DNA of 64,000 bases from NCBI RefSeq assembly GCF_001025215.1, contig NZ_AP012330.1, positions 124,001-188,000 of the forward strand, in the 5' to 3' direction. Numbering within the stretch: the first letter of the stretch is position 1; each line of letters opens with the position of its first letter. The DNA is from Bifidobacterium pseudocatenulatum DSM 20438 = JCM 1200 = LMG 10505 (lineage in GTDB: Bacteria > Actinomycetota > Actinomycetes > Actinomycetales > Bifidobacteriaceae). A program made the translations under genes and the position numbers. This document shows, one piece after another, positions 33,511-42,812 of this stretch. Under the pieces are notes generated by a model. That model was not told the origin of the DNA. It ran no database searches and saw only the letters and a list, made by a program, of their open reading frames with translations.

Positions 33511-34959
33511 ATGGCGGAGAGCAATTCTTGGAACAACGGCCTGAATCAAGGGCAAAACCGCGGTTTTTCAGGCAATGGCAGCACTTCCGGAACATCCGGA
33601 GCAGCCATTCGCGACGCCATCTTTGACCGTGTGCCGCCACATGACGACGCCGCCGAAATGGCGGTGCTCGGCGGCATGCTCATGAGCAAAGACGCCATCG
33701 GCGAAGTCTCACAGATGATCGACATCACCGATTTCTACCAGCCGCGTAACCAAACCGTGTACGAAGCCATCATCAACCTGTTCTCCGCATCGCAACCCGT
33801 CGACGCGGTGCTGGTAGCCAATCAACTGCTCAAAGACGGCGACCTCGAAAAAGTGGGGGGATCCGACTATCTGCACAGCCTCGTCGCATCCGTGCCGACC
33901 GCAGCCAACGCAACCTTCTATGCCGACATCATCCATCAGCGCGCCATCTTGCGCAATGTGATCGCAGCCGGCACCAAAATAGCGCAGCTCGGCTACACGG
34001 CCGAAGGATCCCAAGCCGAAGACGTCGTCAACCTGGCGCAGGCCGAAGTCTACGAAATGTCGACCGGCAAAGTGAGGCAGGATTACGCGCCGATCGGCAC
34101 CGTCATCACCGACACCCTTGACCAAATCGACCGACTGCAGAACGGCGAAGTCTCCAAGGGCGTACCAACCGGATTCCGCGACATCGACGAAGTGACGCAA
34201 GGCCTGCAGCCGGGCCAGATGATCGTTGTGGCAGGACGCCCCGCCATGGGCAAGTCCACGCTCGGCGTCGATTTCGCACGATCCGCCGCGTTGCACCACA
34301 ATATGACATCCGTGATCTTCAGCTTGGAAATGAGCAAAAACGAACTTGCGCAACGAATTATCTCCGCGGAAACGAATATTCCGTTGGCAGCCATGCGCCG
34401 AGCGGAAGATATCACGCAGGAACGTTGGAATATCCTTAATAATCTGCAAGATAAACTGCAGAACGCACCATTATTCATCGACGATAGTCCGAACATGAGT
34501 TTGATGGAGATCCGTGCGAAATGCCGTCGATTGAAGCAGACGAATGACCTGAAATTGGTGGTGATCGACTACCTGCAGCTCATGACTTCCGGCAAGGCCG
34601 TGGAAAGCCGCCAGCAGGAAGTGTCTGACTTCTCGCGTGCATTGAAGCTGCTTGCCAAGGAATTGGAAGTGCCGGTGGTGGCGCTGAGCCAGCTGAACCG
34701 TGGCCCCGAAATGCGTCAGGACAAGAAGCCGCAGCTTTCCGACCTGCGTGAATCTGGTTCTATCGAACAGGACGCCGACGTGGTGTTCCTCGTGCACAGA
34801 CCGGACGCCTACGACAAGGAGGACCGCCCGGGCGAGGCCGACATCATCATGGCGAAGCATCGTAACGGTCCGACCGATACCTTCAACCTCGCGTTCCTTG
34901 GCGCGTACTCCAAGTTCAAAGATATGCCGCAGGACTATCAGAGCCAGCAGGAGGTATAA
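33511..34959 (+). CDS. dnaB: Replicative DNA helicase DnaB
   Basis: This 482-residue hexameric helicase has a Ser/Asn/Gly-rich start, the DnaB N-terminal domain (VPPHDDAAEMAVLGGML, about residues 34-135), and a RecA-like C-terminal domain. The latter has Walker A AGRPAMGKST, LEMSKNELAQRI, VVIDYLQLM (Walker B) and SQLNRGPEMRQDKKPQLSDLRESG. No intein or insertion is seen. The start is the ATG behind CTGGAGAAGC; the open frame extends upstream into the DnaA-box region without a ribosome site. murT follows 2 bp after the stop. Confidence 0.97.
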   Translation: MAESNSWNNGLNQGQNRGFSGNGSTSGTSGAAIRDAIFDRVPPHDDAAEMAVLGGMLMSKDAIGEVSQMIDITDFYQPRNQTVYEAIINLFSASQPVDAVLVANQLLKDGDLEKVGGSDYLHSLVASVPTAANATFYADIIHQRAILRNVIAAGTKIAQLGYTAEGSQAEDVVNLAQAEVYEMSTGKVRQDYAPIGTVITDTLDQIDRLQNGEVSKGVPTGFRDIDEVTQGLQPGQMIVVAGRPAMGKSTLGVDFARSAALHHNMTSVIFSLEMSKNELAQRIISAETNIPLAAMRRAEDITQERWNILNNLQDKLQNAPLFIDDSPNMSLMEIRAKCRRLKQTNDLKLVVIDYLQLMTSGKAVESRQQEVSDFSRALKLLAKELEVPVVALSQLNRGPEMRQDKKPQLSDLRESGSIEQDADVVFLVHRPDAYDKEDRPGEADIIMAKHRNGPTDTFNLAFLGAYSKFKDMPQDYQSQQEV

Positions 34960-34961
34960 GC

Positions 34962-36488
34962 ATGGCGTGGAACTCATTCGCAACGCCGTTGATCGGCAAA
35001 GCCGTGCGAGCGGCCTCCCGCTTGGCACATGGTGGCGGCAGCGCGTTCCCCGGCAAAATCGTGGAACAGATCGACCCACAATTCCTCGCACGCACGCTAC
35101 AGCAGCTGCCGCTCGGCGTGGTGCTCGTATCCGGCACGAACGGCAAAACCACCACCACTCGCATGGTGGCAAGCATGCTGGAATCGTTGGGATTAAAAGT
35201 GTTCACCAACCCGACCGGATCGAACTTCACCCGTGGCGTGGTTTCGTCGCTGCTGGCCGAAGTCTCGCTTGGCGGCAAACTGGACGCCGATATCGCCGTG
35301 TTGGAACTCGACGAAGCGTATGCGGTGCATTTCGTCAAACAAGTGCAACCTGACTACTGCCTGCTGCTCAACGTGATGCGTGACCAGCTCGACCGTTTCG
35401 GCGAAATCGACAATACCGCCCGCCTGCTGAGCAAAGCTGCCGAAGCGACCACCGGAACCGTGGTGCTCAATCGTGAGGATCCGCGCATCGCACGGCTTGC
35501 AGACGTCACGCATACTGAAGATGGTGTGGAAGTGCGCTATTTCGGACTTGACAAGTCGCTGCGCAGCTTCTTCCCTTCCGACGATGACATGTGCACGACG
35601 GTTGATACGGAATCGGCAGCTGATACTGAAGCGTCAGTTGGTATTGACTTGTCCGAATCTGCAGAATCGGACGAAAATATTGAGATTGGCGATGCTTCCG
35701 CAATTGCGAAAACTGGGGAACATGCAGAAAAATCGGAAAATGCAGAATCTGCGGAACAGCTACCGGCTGACGTGACCCTGCTTGCCGTAGGCGACCATCG
35801 TGCCAGCTTCGGCATCGATGGCGAAACGTACGAAACCGGCGTGAAACTGGAAGGTGTGTACAACCTGTACAACGCGGCGGCCGCGCTGGCTGCCGTGCGA
35901 GCGGTCGTGGCCGACGCGCAGGCAATGTTCCTGCCGTTCGAAGAGAACGTAACCGACGAACTGCTGCGCCAAGTGGGAATCTCACAGCGCATGATCGATT
36001 TCGCGCACTCCACCACGCAATCCATGATCGACGCGGCATCCGAAGTCACTCCGGCATTTGGACGCGGCGAAGTCATCGACGTGAACGGTTCACCGGTGGA
36101 GCTGCTGCTCGTCAAAAATCCCATGGGATTCCGTCTGTCGCTCGCATCCTTCGCCCCCGAAGGCTGCGACACCATGATCGCCATCAACGACGAATACGCC
36201 GACGGGCGTGACATGAGCTGGCTGTGGGACGTGGACTTCTCCTCGCTGCGAGGCACCGGTGTATCTATGGTTTCAGGCGTGCGCGCATGGGATATGGCGT
36301 TGCGTCTCGAATATGATCAGGTGCCGGTGAATAGCGTCAACACGGAACTTGAAGAGGCCGTCTCAACGTTCGTGAACGCGAATCCGGGTACCCCCAAGCA
36401 TATCTACTGCACATACACGGCAATGCTCAAAACGCGAGCCGCGCTCGGCAGAATCGCCGAAGTCGCCGACGCTGGCGTGGGCAAGTGA
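34962..36488 (+). CDS. murT: Lipid II isoglutaminyl synthase subunit MurT, without Cys4 ribbon
   Basis: This 508-residue Mur-ligase-like subunit has VSGTNGKTTTTRM (ATP loop, about residues 49-62), NPTGSNFTRG, ELDEAYAVHF, NVMRDQLDRFGEID and NREDPRIARLAD. A C-terminal DUF1727-type domain follows from about 360. With GatD it amidates the D-Glu of lipid II. Known MurT proteins carry a four-cysteine zinc ribbon in the middle. Here that place (about residues 200-265) is a Ser/Ala/Glu/Asp-rich low-complexity stretch with one cysteine and no CxxC. GatD follows after a 105-bp gap of short repeats. Confidence 0.93.
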   Translation: MAWNSFATPLIGKAVRAASRLAHGGGSAFPGKIVEQIDPQFLARTLQQLPLGVVLVSGTNGKTTTTRMVASMLESLGLKVFTNPTGSNFTRGVVSSLLAEVSLGGKLDADIAVLELDEAYAVHFVKQVQPDYCLLLNVMRDQLDRFGEIDNTARLLSKAAEATTGTVVLNREDPRIARLADVTHTEDGVEVRYFGLDKSLRSFFPSDDDMCTTVDTESAADTEASVGIDLSESAESDENIEIGDASAIAKTGEHAEKSENAESAEQLPADVTLLAVGDHRASFGIDGETYETGVKLEGVYNLYNAAAALAAVRAVVADAQAMFLPFEENVTDELLRQVGISQRMIDFAHSTTQSMIDAASEVTPAFGRGEVIDVNGSPVELLLVKNPMGFRLSLASFAPEGCDTMIAINDEYADGRDMSWLWDVDFSSLRGTGVSMVSGVRAWDMALRLEYDQVPVNSVNTELEEAVSTFVNANPGTPKHIYCTYTAMLKTRAALGRIAEVADAGVGK

Positions 36489-36514
36489 CGGCGCACATCC
36501 GCACAATCCGGCAA

Positions 36515-36585
36515 AACGTGCGAAAAACGCATGAAAATCGGCGCAACGCATGAAAACGCATGAAGAACGTATGAAACGCATGAGG
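36515..36585 (+). repeat. Short degenerate repeats between murT and gatD
   Basis: ACGCATGAAA or close variants recur about five times at 10-15 bp steps in the murT-gatD gap, offering several spurious ATGs before the true gatD start behind GAGGGAGACGAT. Confidence 0.6.
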
Positions 36586-36593
36586 GAGACGAT

Positions 36594-37352
36594 ATGAGCC
36601 AGACAATCGACATCGTGTCGCTATATCCGAAAGACATGAACATCTACGGCGACTCCGGCAACGTACTCACCATCCAGCGCCGACTCGCGCTGTACGGCTA
36701 CGAACCGCACGTGCACGCCTACAATCAGAGCGACGCGTGGCCCGAACATGTCGATATGATTCTGGGCGGCGGCGGCCAAGACACCGGCCAGAAGAAAATC
36801 ATCGACGACTTCTTCAAACGCGCCGACCTGTTGCGCTCGCTGGCTGCCGACGGCACCCCCATGCTCATGATTTGCGGCCTGTACCAGCTGTTCGGCGAAT
36901 ATTTCGAAACGGTGGATGGTTCCCGACTCGACGGCATCGGCGTGATCGGCGCGTACACGGTTGGTCAGGAAGTGCGCATGATCGGCAATCTGACCGAGCA
37001 TTCCGCCGATTTTGGCGATATCATCGGCTACGAAAACCATTCCGGTCAGACCTTCCTGCGCGAAGGCGTGCAGCCGCTCGGTACTGTCGACGCGGACGGC
37101 ACCGGCAACAATGGCGAGGATCATACGGAAGGCGCGCGCGTCAACAATGTGATTGGCACATACATGCACGGTTCGCTGCTGCCGAAGAATCCTGCGCTCG
37201 CCGATTTTCTGATCCGCACCGCCGTGGAACGCCGATACGGTTCGTTCGATCCGGTTGCTGCAGGGCAAACGCAAGCGCAGCGTGCGGAACTTGACAGCAT
37301 CAATACGATTGCAGGCAACGCGCGTCGCGTGGCCATGTCACGCCCGCGCTGA
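36594..37352 (+). CDS. gatD: Lipid II isoglutaminyl synthase glutaminase subunit GatD
   Basis: This 252-residue class I glutamine amidotransferase of the CobB/CobQ-like type begins SLYPKDMNIYGDSGNVLTI, which is typical of GatD. The nucleophile Cys lies in MLMICGLYQLFG (about residue 94) and the catalytic His in GTYMHGSLLPKNP (about 190). It supplies ammonia to MurT for amidation of peptidoglycan precursors in the cytoplasm. The pairing and order with murT are conserved in Gram-positive bacteria. Confidence 0.95.
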   Translation: MSQTIDIVSLYPKDMNIYGDSGNVLTIQRRLALYGYEPHVHAYNQSDAWPEHVDMILGGGGQDTGQKKIIDDFFKRADLLRSLAADGTPMLMICGLYQLFGEYFETVDGSRLDGIGVIGAYTVGQEVRMIGNLTEHSADFGDIIGYENHSGQTFLREGVQPLGTVDADGTGNNGEDHTEGARVNNVIGTYMHGSLLPKNPALADFLIRTAVERRYGSFDPVAAGQTQAQRAELDSINTIAGNARRVAMSRPR

Positions 37353-37550
37353 TCGGCCGTTCATTTTTTTGCGCGAGTTTCGCACGATCACGCTGTCCTG
37401 TGTTTTTGCGGCTTCGTTTTCGTTTTCCGTACGCTGTGAGCATACGGCAGCGAGCCTTCCGCAGAATTGCGACAATTGATCAGTTTCGTTGACTTTATTT
37501 GTGAAGATAATGCGATAGAGTGGGTACTACCATCACCTAAGGAGGTAATC

Positions 37551-37799
37551 ATGGCTGATTTTGATTTTGGTGACGGCCTGCGTAAGGTCTTCCTCGCCGG
37601 CGTTGGCGCTTTGGCGACCACGGTTGAGAAGAGTCAGGAAATTGTCGACGATCTCGTCAAGAAAGGCGAGCTGACCGTCGAACAGGGCAAGGCCCTCAAC
37701 GCCGAACTCAAGCACAAGGTCGCGGAGGTCAAGGAAGCCTCCGACGCCAAGGCTGCAGAGGAAGTCAAGGAAGCGAAGCCTGAAGCCAAAGCCGAGTAA
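37551..37799 (+). CDS. Small phasin-like helical protein
   Basis: This 82-residue protein begins MADFDFGDGLRKVFLAGVGALATTVEKSQEIVDDLVKKGELTVEQGK, the pattern of phasin-related (PhaF/PhaI-type) small proteins. A Lys/Glu/Ala-rich coiled region ends it. It has an optimal AAGGAGG ribosome site and its own terminator, so it is likely abundant. Bifidobacteria are not known to store polyhydroxyalkanoate, so a granule role is doubtful; a role at the membrane or in polyphosphate bodies is only a guess. It stands alone. Confidence 0.8.
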   Translation: MADFDFGDGLRKVFLAGVGALATTVEKSQEIVDDLVKKGELTVEQGKALNAELKHKVAEVKEASDAKAAEEVKEAKPEAKAE

Positions 37800-37814
37800 C
37801 GTTCAATCGTTCCC

Positions 37815-37855
37815 ATCGCCGTCTGCGCGTCGCATCACGTTCAGACGGCGATTTG
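37815..37855 (+). terminator. Rho-independent terminator of the phasin-like gene
   Basis: ATCGCCGTCTG pairs perfectly with CAGACGGCGAT, followed by TT and an AT-rich run. Confidence 0.8.
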
Positions 37856-37857
37856 CT

Positions 37858-37946
37858 ATGCGGAACTTGCGCGTCATGCGAAACTTGCGTGCCATGCGAA
37901 ACATGCGAACAATCGCGTGCGATTCGCATGAAACGTGCGAATCGCA
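37858..37946 (+). repeat. 18-nt tandem repeat and 11-bp inverted repeat upstream of the UbiB gene
   Basis: Three 18-nt units starting ATGCG(G/A)AAC (37858-37911) are followed by TGCGATTCGCA (37918-37928) and its exact complement TGCGAATCGCA (37936-37946). The tract could encode MRNLRV-MRNLRA-MRNMRT, but it has no ribosome site and is probably not translated. The inverted repeat may be an operator for the next gene. Confidence 0.65.
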
Positions 37947-38017
37947 TGAAATACGCGGGACGCAAGCCCCTATGAATCCTACTCATCGTAATCCGACCAA
38001 CGTTTGCGAGCAGCGAT

Positions 38018-39871
38018 ATGTCTTTGAATTCCCCAATCGAGCCGGACGCGGCCCGCCCCGAAAGCGTGGAACCGGTCACACTCTCTGACCGAGTCAACGC
38101 GGTGATCAATCCGACGGCGGACCCCTCGCCCGACGCGGCGGCGGCAACGGCAGCCAAATCCGCGGAAAAAACGGGAATGCCGCAATCGCGCAAACAGAAC
38201 AGCGCAACCTTTACGCAACCCGAAACCATCGGACTGTTCGGCTCTCGCAAAGACTCCTTCTCGCAGCGTTACCATCTAACGCGACGCGGCAAACTGAAAC
38301 GACTTGCGCAAATCGCACAGATCGTCAATCAGTTCGACATCGTGCACGGACTGACGCCCATCAAAATGCGTCTCATGTTCGAAGCGCTCGGTCCGACCTT
38401 CGTGAAAGTCGGGCAGATTCTATCCATGCGCTCCGAAATCCTGCCCCAATCGTTCTGCGACGAGTTGTCCAAACTACGCGCCGACGCCGATCCTATGCCG
38501 TACGGTACGGTATTGCAGGTGCTTGAGGACGAATACGGGCGCCCAGCAAGCGAAATCTTTGACCATATCGACGCCACACCGCTCGGATCGGCAAGTCTCG
38601 CGCAAGTGCATCGTGCGAAACTTACCACCGGCGAGGACGTGGCCGTCAAAGTGCAACGTCCGGGTGTGCGCGAAACCATGGCGCAGGATGTGTCCATCAT
38701 GCGCACCATTGCACGAATCGCCGCCAAAACCATGCGCAGCGCGCAAGTGGTCGATCTCTCCGGCGTGGTCGAGGAATTGTGGGACACCTTCGAATCGGAA
38801 ACGGACTTCCTGATCGAAGCGCGGAATCTGGCGGAATTCAAACGATTCTGCGAACGCTACAAATATATGGACTGTCCGAAGCCCTACCCGGAACTGTGCA
38901 CCGAACATGTGGTGGTCATGGATTACGTCGAGGGCATTTCCGTCTCGCATCCCAACGAACTTATCGAAGCGGGCTACGATCTGAAGGAAATCGGCACCAA
39001 ACTGGTCGACAATTACGCCACGCAAGTGCTTGACGAAGGTTTCTTCCACGCGGATCCGCACCCGGGCAACATTATGGTGCGCGGCGGGCAGATCGTGCTA
39101 CTCGACCTAGGCATGACGGGTCGGCTCAATGCGAAAACCCGTTCCGTGTTGAAAGACATGATTTTCGCGGTCGCCGAACAGGATTCGCCCGCGCTCGCCG
39201 ACGGATTGCTGCGGTTTGCCGGAGCTGAAGCCGATTCCGAAGACTACCCGGCCTTGCTGGCCGACCTGGATGTGATCGTTAAGGAATTCGGCACCGTCGA
39301 CCTTGCCGAACTCGACATCGCCGCCATGCTCACCGCATTGACGCAAATGGCGCAACGCCACGGCATTGAAGTGCCGAGCACCGTCACCACGGTCGGGCGT
39401 GCGCTGGTCACTTTGGAAGGCCTGCTCGACGAGTTCATTCCAGACGTGAATATGATTCAGATCATCTCCGACCATATCGCCGCAAGCACGTCGAAGAAGG
39501 ATTTCGCCAAGGATGAGGCGAAATCGCTGGTTATCGAAGGTCATCAGGCGCTGCACAGCCTGCTCGCTGCCGCCAATGAGCTGAAAGTGGCCTCCCGTAT
39601 GCTTACGCGCGGCCAGTTGCGCGTGAATATGGAGATGGTCGGTTCGCAGGAACCGATCCATCTGCTTGCCAACATGGTGAACAGGCTTACGATGGCGCTG
39701 ATCGTCGTCGGATTGTTCATCGGCTCGTCGATTGTGTACTATGCGGGCATCAAACCGGTGATTTTCGGTATTCCGATCGTTGGTTTCCTCGGCTATGTGA
39801 TCGCGTTCGTTTTGTCCGTCTGGATCGTGTTCGACATTTACTTCAAGGGACGTTCCAACAAAAAGCGATGA
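38018..39871 (+). CDS. UbiB/ABC1/ADCK atypical kinase-like membrane protein
   Basis: This 617-residue protein has a disordered N-terminus (about 100 residues) and a UbiB kinase-like fold. The KxGQ-type motif is LGPTFVKVGQILSMR, the Ala-rich loop PLGSASLAQVH, the Lys-containing VAVKVQRPGV, the catalytic-loop FFHADPHPGNIM and the metal-binding LLDLGMTGRL. Two membrane helices close the protein (about residues 545-605). Family members support quinone or lipid metabolism as ATPases; bifidobacteria lack most quinone pathways, so the substrate is unclear. The gene meets the LacI gene tail to tail with a 2-bp gap. Confidence 0.92.
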   Translation: MSLNSPIEPDAARPESVEPVTLSDRVNAVINPTADPSPDAAAATAAKSAEKTGMPQSRKQNSATFTQPETIGLFGSRKDSFSQRYHLTRRGKLKRLAQIAQIVNQFDIVHGLTPIKMRLMFEALGPTFVKVGQILSMRSEILPQSFCDELSKLRADADPMPYGTVLQVLEDEYGRPASEIFDHIDATPLGSASLAQVHRAKLTTGEDVAVKVQRPGVRETMAQDVSIMRTIARIAAKTMRSAQVVDLSGVVEELWDTFESETDFLIEARNLAEFKRFCERYKYMDCPKPYPELCTEHVVVMDYVEGISVSHPNELIEAGYDLKEIGTKLVDNYATQVLDEGFFHADPHPGNIMVRGGQIVLLDLGMTGRLNAKTRSVLKDMIFAVAEQDSPALADGLLRFAGAEADSEDYPALLADLDVIVKEFGTVDLAELDIAAMLTALTQMAQRHGIEVPSTVTTVGRALVTLEGLLDEFIPDVNMIQIISDHIAASTSKKDFAKDEAKSLVIEGHQALHSLLAAANELKVASRMLTRGQLRVNMEMVGSQEPIHLLANMVNRLTMALIVVGLFIGSSIVYYAGIKPVIFGIPIVGFLGYVIAFVLSVWIVFDIYFKGRSNKKR

Positions 39872-39873
39872 CG

Positions 39874-40893
39874 CTAGTCTAGGGGGAGAGTGGATTCGCG
39901 TTGGATGAGGCGGCAGGGAAGGTATTCCGTGCCGTGGTGGGGCTGGCCGTTGATGGCGTCCATCAGGTAGCGGGCGGCTTTGCGGCCGATGAGTTCCGTT
40001 TCATTGTCGATGCTGGTCAGCGGCGGGCGGGAGCTCTTGGTGAGCACGTCCCAATTATCGTGGCCGATCACCGCCACATCCTCAGGAATGCGTAGATGCT
40101 GCGACTTCAACGCGTCAATGCATCCTCGTGCCAGCTGATCGCTCTGGCATACCACGGCGTCGAACTTCACGCCTTGGTCGAGCAGCAGTCTGGTGGCGGC
40201 ACGCCCCCAATTCTCGTCCCAACGGCCATAGCGAATCGGGCCAGCCGGTTCCAAACCAACCTCGGCCAACGCTTCCAACGCGCCCTTGGTGCGGTCGGTG
40301 GAGGCCGTATACGTTTCATCGCCGCCAATAATGGCGATACGGTTGCGTCCGCACGAAATCAAATGATTTACGGCCATGCGCCCGGCGTCCACATTGTCAC
40401 ACGTCACCGAACAATCGTTGGTGTCGGTGGAAGGACCATACACATACACCAGCGGCACGCCCCAATCACGCCCCAGCGACGGGCGCGGATTCGTCTCGCA
40501 CTGCACAATCAGCAGGCCGTCCACTTTCAGCGACAGCAGTTTCTCTACATGGCTGCGTTCCAGCGCATCGTCACCGCGAGCATTGGCGAGTAGTACCGAT
40601 GTCGATTGTGCGCGCAGCTCGTTTTCGGCGCCAATAAGAATAGGCGTGGAGAAACGGCCTTGCAGATCGGAAGTGACCAAACCGATGGTTCCGCTTCTGC
40701 CGCTTGCCAACGATTGCGCCAGCTTGTTCGGGGAATAGTTGAGTTGCCGCGCTGCCTCCATCACGCGCTCGCGGGTGTCTTCACTGACGCGCGGTTTGCC
40801 ATGCAGCGCCTTTGAAGCCGTTGCCAAAGACACGTTGGCCAGCGCTGCTACATCTTCAAGCCTTGCTGTTGAGTGAGTATCTGCAGTTGCCAT
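39874..40893 (-). CDS. LacI-family regulator of the beta-arabinan locus
   Basis: This 339-residue regulator has a LacI HTH (LEDVAALANVSLATASKALHGKPRVSEDTRERV, residues about 12-45), the hinge NYSPNKLAQSLASG and a periplasmic-binding-like sensor domain. It is divergent from an arabinose-oligosaccharide importer. TGCGAAA/TTTCGCA palindromes in the shared promoter region, and again before hypBA2, are the likely binding sites. The inducer is probably L-arabinose or beta-arabinobiose; this is inferred from context. The ATG has AAGGGGAAC. Confidence 0.93.
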   Translation of the reverse strand: MATADTHSTARLEDVAALANVSLATASKALHGKPRVSEDTRERVMEAARQLNYSPNKLAQSLASGRSGTIGLVTSDLQGRFSTPILIGAENELRAQSTSVLLANARGDDALERSHVEKLLSLKVDGLLIVQCETNPRPSLGRDWGVPLVYVYGPSTDTNDCSVTCDNVDAGRMAVNHLISCGRNRIAIIGGDETYTASTDRTKGALEALAEVGLEPAGPIRYGRWDENWGRAATRLLLDQGVKFDAVVCQSDQLARGCIDALKSQHLRIPEDVAVIGHDNWDVLTKSSRPPLTSIDNETELIGRKAARYLMDAINGQPHHGTEYLPCRLIQRESTLPLD

Positions 40894-40986
40894 GATGTTC
40901 CCCTTTTTTTACGGTGTGACGAAAACGTTGGCTGCGCGTCGATGCGCTTCGCCGCCCTTGTATTGCGTAATATTATACGACAAAAC

Positions 40987-41080
40987 TGCGAAAGTTTTCG
41001 CATCGTGTCAAAAAGTGGACAAAACGGCTTTATATAGCCGATTGCTGACATTTTCACTTGCAAATTGCGAAACTTTCGCA
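40987..41080. promoter_or_regulatory. Two LacI-type operators in the regulator/importer divergent promoter
   Basis: TGCGAAAGTTTTCGCA (40987-41002) and TGCGAAACTTTCGCA (41066-41080) are near-identical palindromes. A further half-site TGCGAAAA follows at 41083. The same half-sites recur at 47041 and 47121. Confidence 0.75.
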
Positions 41081-41142
41081 TTTGCGAAAATGAACACATT
41101 TTTCTTTCGCATTTTCTGCATCTCACGTCATTTTTTGCTGTC

Positions 41143-41176
41143 ATAAACGATTCTTAAAATGCTAAGAATCGTTTAT
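41143..41176. other. 14-bp perfect inverted repeat in the divergent promoter region
   Basis: ATAAACGATTCTTA (41143-41156) and TAAGAATCGTTTAT (41163-41176) flank a 6-nt spacer. It differs from the LacI sites and is either an operator for a second regulator or a hairpin limiting read-through between the divergent units. Confidence 0.6.
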
Positions 41177-41218
41177 TTATAACGGTTTTATCGACATGAA
41201 TACCTTTGCATTCTGATG

Positions 41219-41260
41219 TGCGAAAGCGATTTTGCAAAATCTGGAGAAAACCATATACTG
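41219..41260 (+). promoter_or_regulatory. Likely promoter of the importer operon overlapping a weak operator
   Basis: TTGCAA (41233-41238) and TATACT (41255-41260) are spaced 16 bp and fit a vegetative promoter. TGCGAAAGCGATTTTGCA at 41219-41236 is a weak LacI-like palindrome overlapping the -35 element. Confidence 0.5.
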
Positions 41261-41379
41261 AGAAAAGGCTTTCGCACTACGGTTCAATCGAAGGAGAACA
41301 ACCGGAAATCGTGAAGGCAGACGGCGGAAGGCCCGCCGGATGGCTCAAAGCTGAGCGATACATAGAGAAAGAAGTAGAC

Positions 41380-42705
41380 ATGGTGTCTTTCAACAAGGTC
41401 ACTCGCGTTATTGCCGGCATCGCGGCAACCGCGTTGCTTATTCCGATGGCTGCATGCGGCGGTGGTTCCAGCAGTGGTGGATCCGCGGCTCCGGCCGATA
41501 TTCCGGCAGCCGGCACTGATGACGGCACTGAGATCACTCTGTGGACCCGTTCTCCGCTGGAGCGTCAGGCCAAGAACGCGGTGAAGGCCTACAACGCCTC
41601 CCACAAGAACCAGGTCAAGCTGGAAATCATTCCGAACGACGATATGGAAGGCAAGGTTGGTGGTGCCTCCCAGACCGATTCCCTTCCGGACATTCTCGCC
41701 GGTGACGTGGTGCGTATTCCGTACTGGGCTTCTGAAGGCATCTTCACCGACATCACCAAGCAGATCGACGGACTCGACAACAAGTCCGACCTGCAGCAGG
41801 GCCACATTGAAGCCGGTACCGTGGATGGCAAGGAATACACGCTGCCGTTCATCACCGACGTTTCCGTGATGGTATGGAACAAGAATCTGTACAAGGAAGC
41901 AGGCCTTGACCCGGAGAAGGGCCCGAGCAGCATCGACGAGTTCGTTGAGCAGGCCAAGGCGGTCGCGGCCCTCAACAAGGACGGCGTGGCAGGCTCCTAC
42001 TTGGCCGGCCAGTCCGGTGGCGCTCTCGTGTTCGACCTGTTCCCGTCCGTGTGGGCTGACGGCGAATCCGTGATGAACGCAGATGGCACCGAAGCCACCC
42101 TCGACAACGATTCCATGAAGGCCGTGCTCGACGCCTACAAGGAACTCGCCAACACCACCAACGGCTTGGGCGCAGGCTCCAAGGAAGAAACCGGTGCCAC
42201 CTGGACCGCTCCGTTCGCCAACGGCAACATCGGTGTGATGCCGTATCCGAACACCTCTTCCACCGCACTGTTCGAAGCTGAGAAGGACGGCGGCTTCGAA
42301 GTGGGTGTCACCCCGATCCCGGGCACCAAGGAAGGCAAGACCTCCACGTTCCTCGGCGGCGATGCCATGGGCATCTCCAAGGACTGCAAGCACGTCGCTC
42401 AGGCTTGGAACTTCCTCGCATGGCTCATGAGCGATGACGCCCAGAAGGAAGTCTTCGCAGCCAACGGCGACACCGCATCCAACATCCAGACCCTGAAGAC
42501 CTCCTACGACGATGCCGATCCTCGCGTCCAGACCATCAACTCCGTAATCATCGACGGCAATGGCCAGACCCCGAAGTCCGCAGCTTTCAATGAGGCCTTC
42601 AACGCAGCCGGTTCCCCGTGGCAGCTGCTCATCCAGAACGCAGTCTGGGGCGATGGCGATCTCAAGGCCGACAACCAGGCCATCACCGACGTGCTGGGTC
42701 AGTGA
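41380..42705 (+). CDS. Sugar ABC transporter solute-binding lipoprotein (arabinan locus)
   Basis: This 441-residue family 1 solute-binding protein has a lipobox (PMAAC, about residue 25) and a Gly/Ser linker. The binding domain begins GTEITLWTRSPLERQAKNAVKAYN. The start at 41380 gives the signal peptide directly after the start; the longer frame upstream covers the promoter. It captures the oligosaccharide released by the surface enzymes, presumably beta-arabinobiose. Two strong stem-loops follow before the permease genes. Confidence 0.93.
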   Translation: MVSFNKVTRVIAGIAATALLIPMAACGGGSSSGGSAAPADIPAAGTDDGTEITLWTRSPLERQAKNAVKAYNASHKNQVKLEIIPNDDMEGKVGGASQTDSLPDILAGDVVRIPYWASEGIFTDITKQIDGLDNKSDLQQGHIEAGTVDGKEYTLPFITDVSVMVWNKNLYKEAGLDPEKGPSSIDEFVEQAKAVAALNKDGVAGSYLAGQSGGALVFDLFPSVWADGESVMNADGTEATLDNDSMKAVLDAYKELANTTNGLGAGSKEETGATWTAPFANGNIGVMPYPNTSSTALFEAEKDGGFEVGVTPIPGTKEGKTSTFLGGDAMGISKDCKHVAQAWNFLAWLMSDDAQKEVFAANGDTASNIQTLKTSYDDADPRVQTINSVIIDGNGQTPKSAAFNEAFNAAGSPWQLLIQNAVWGDGDLKADNQAITDVLGQ

Positions 42706-42812
42706 GGTGAGCCACTGAAAACGAACTTCTCCTCCTTTTTCTCCTTTCCCCGATTTACATAACTTAAGAACAACTGAATATCGAATAACTGAATATCGAA
42801 AACAAAAATCGA

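Noticed and set aside
37858..38088. Small open frame MRNLRVMRNLRA... as a gene
   Set aside because: No ribosome site, and it overlaps the start of the UbiB gene in another frame.
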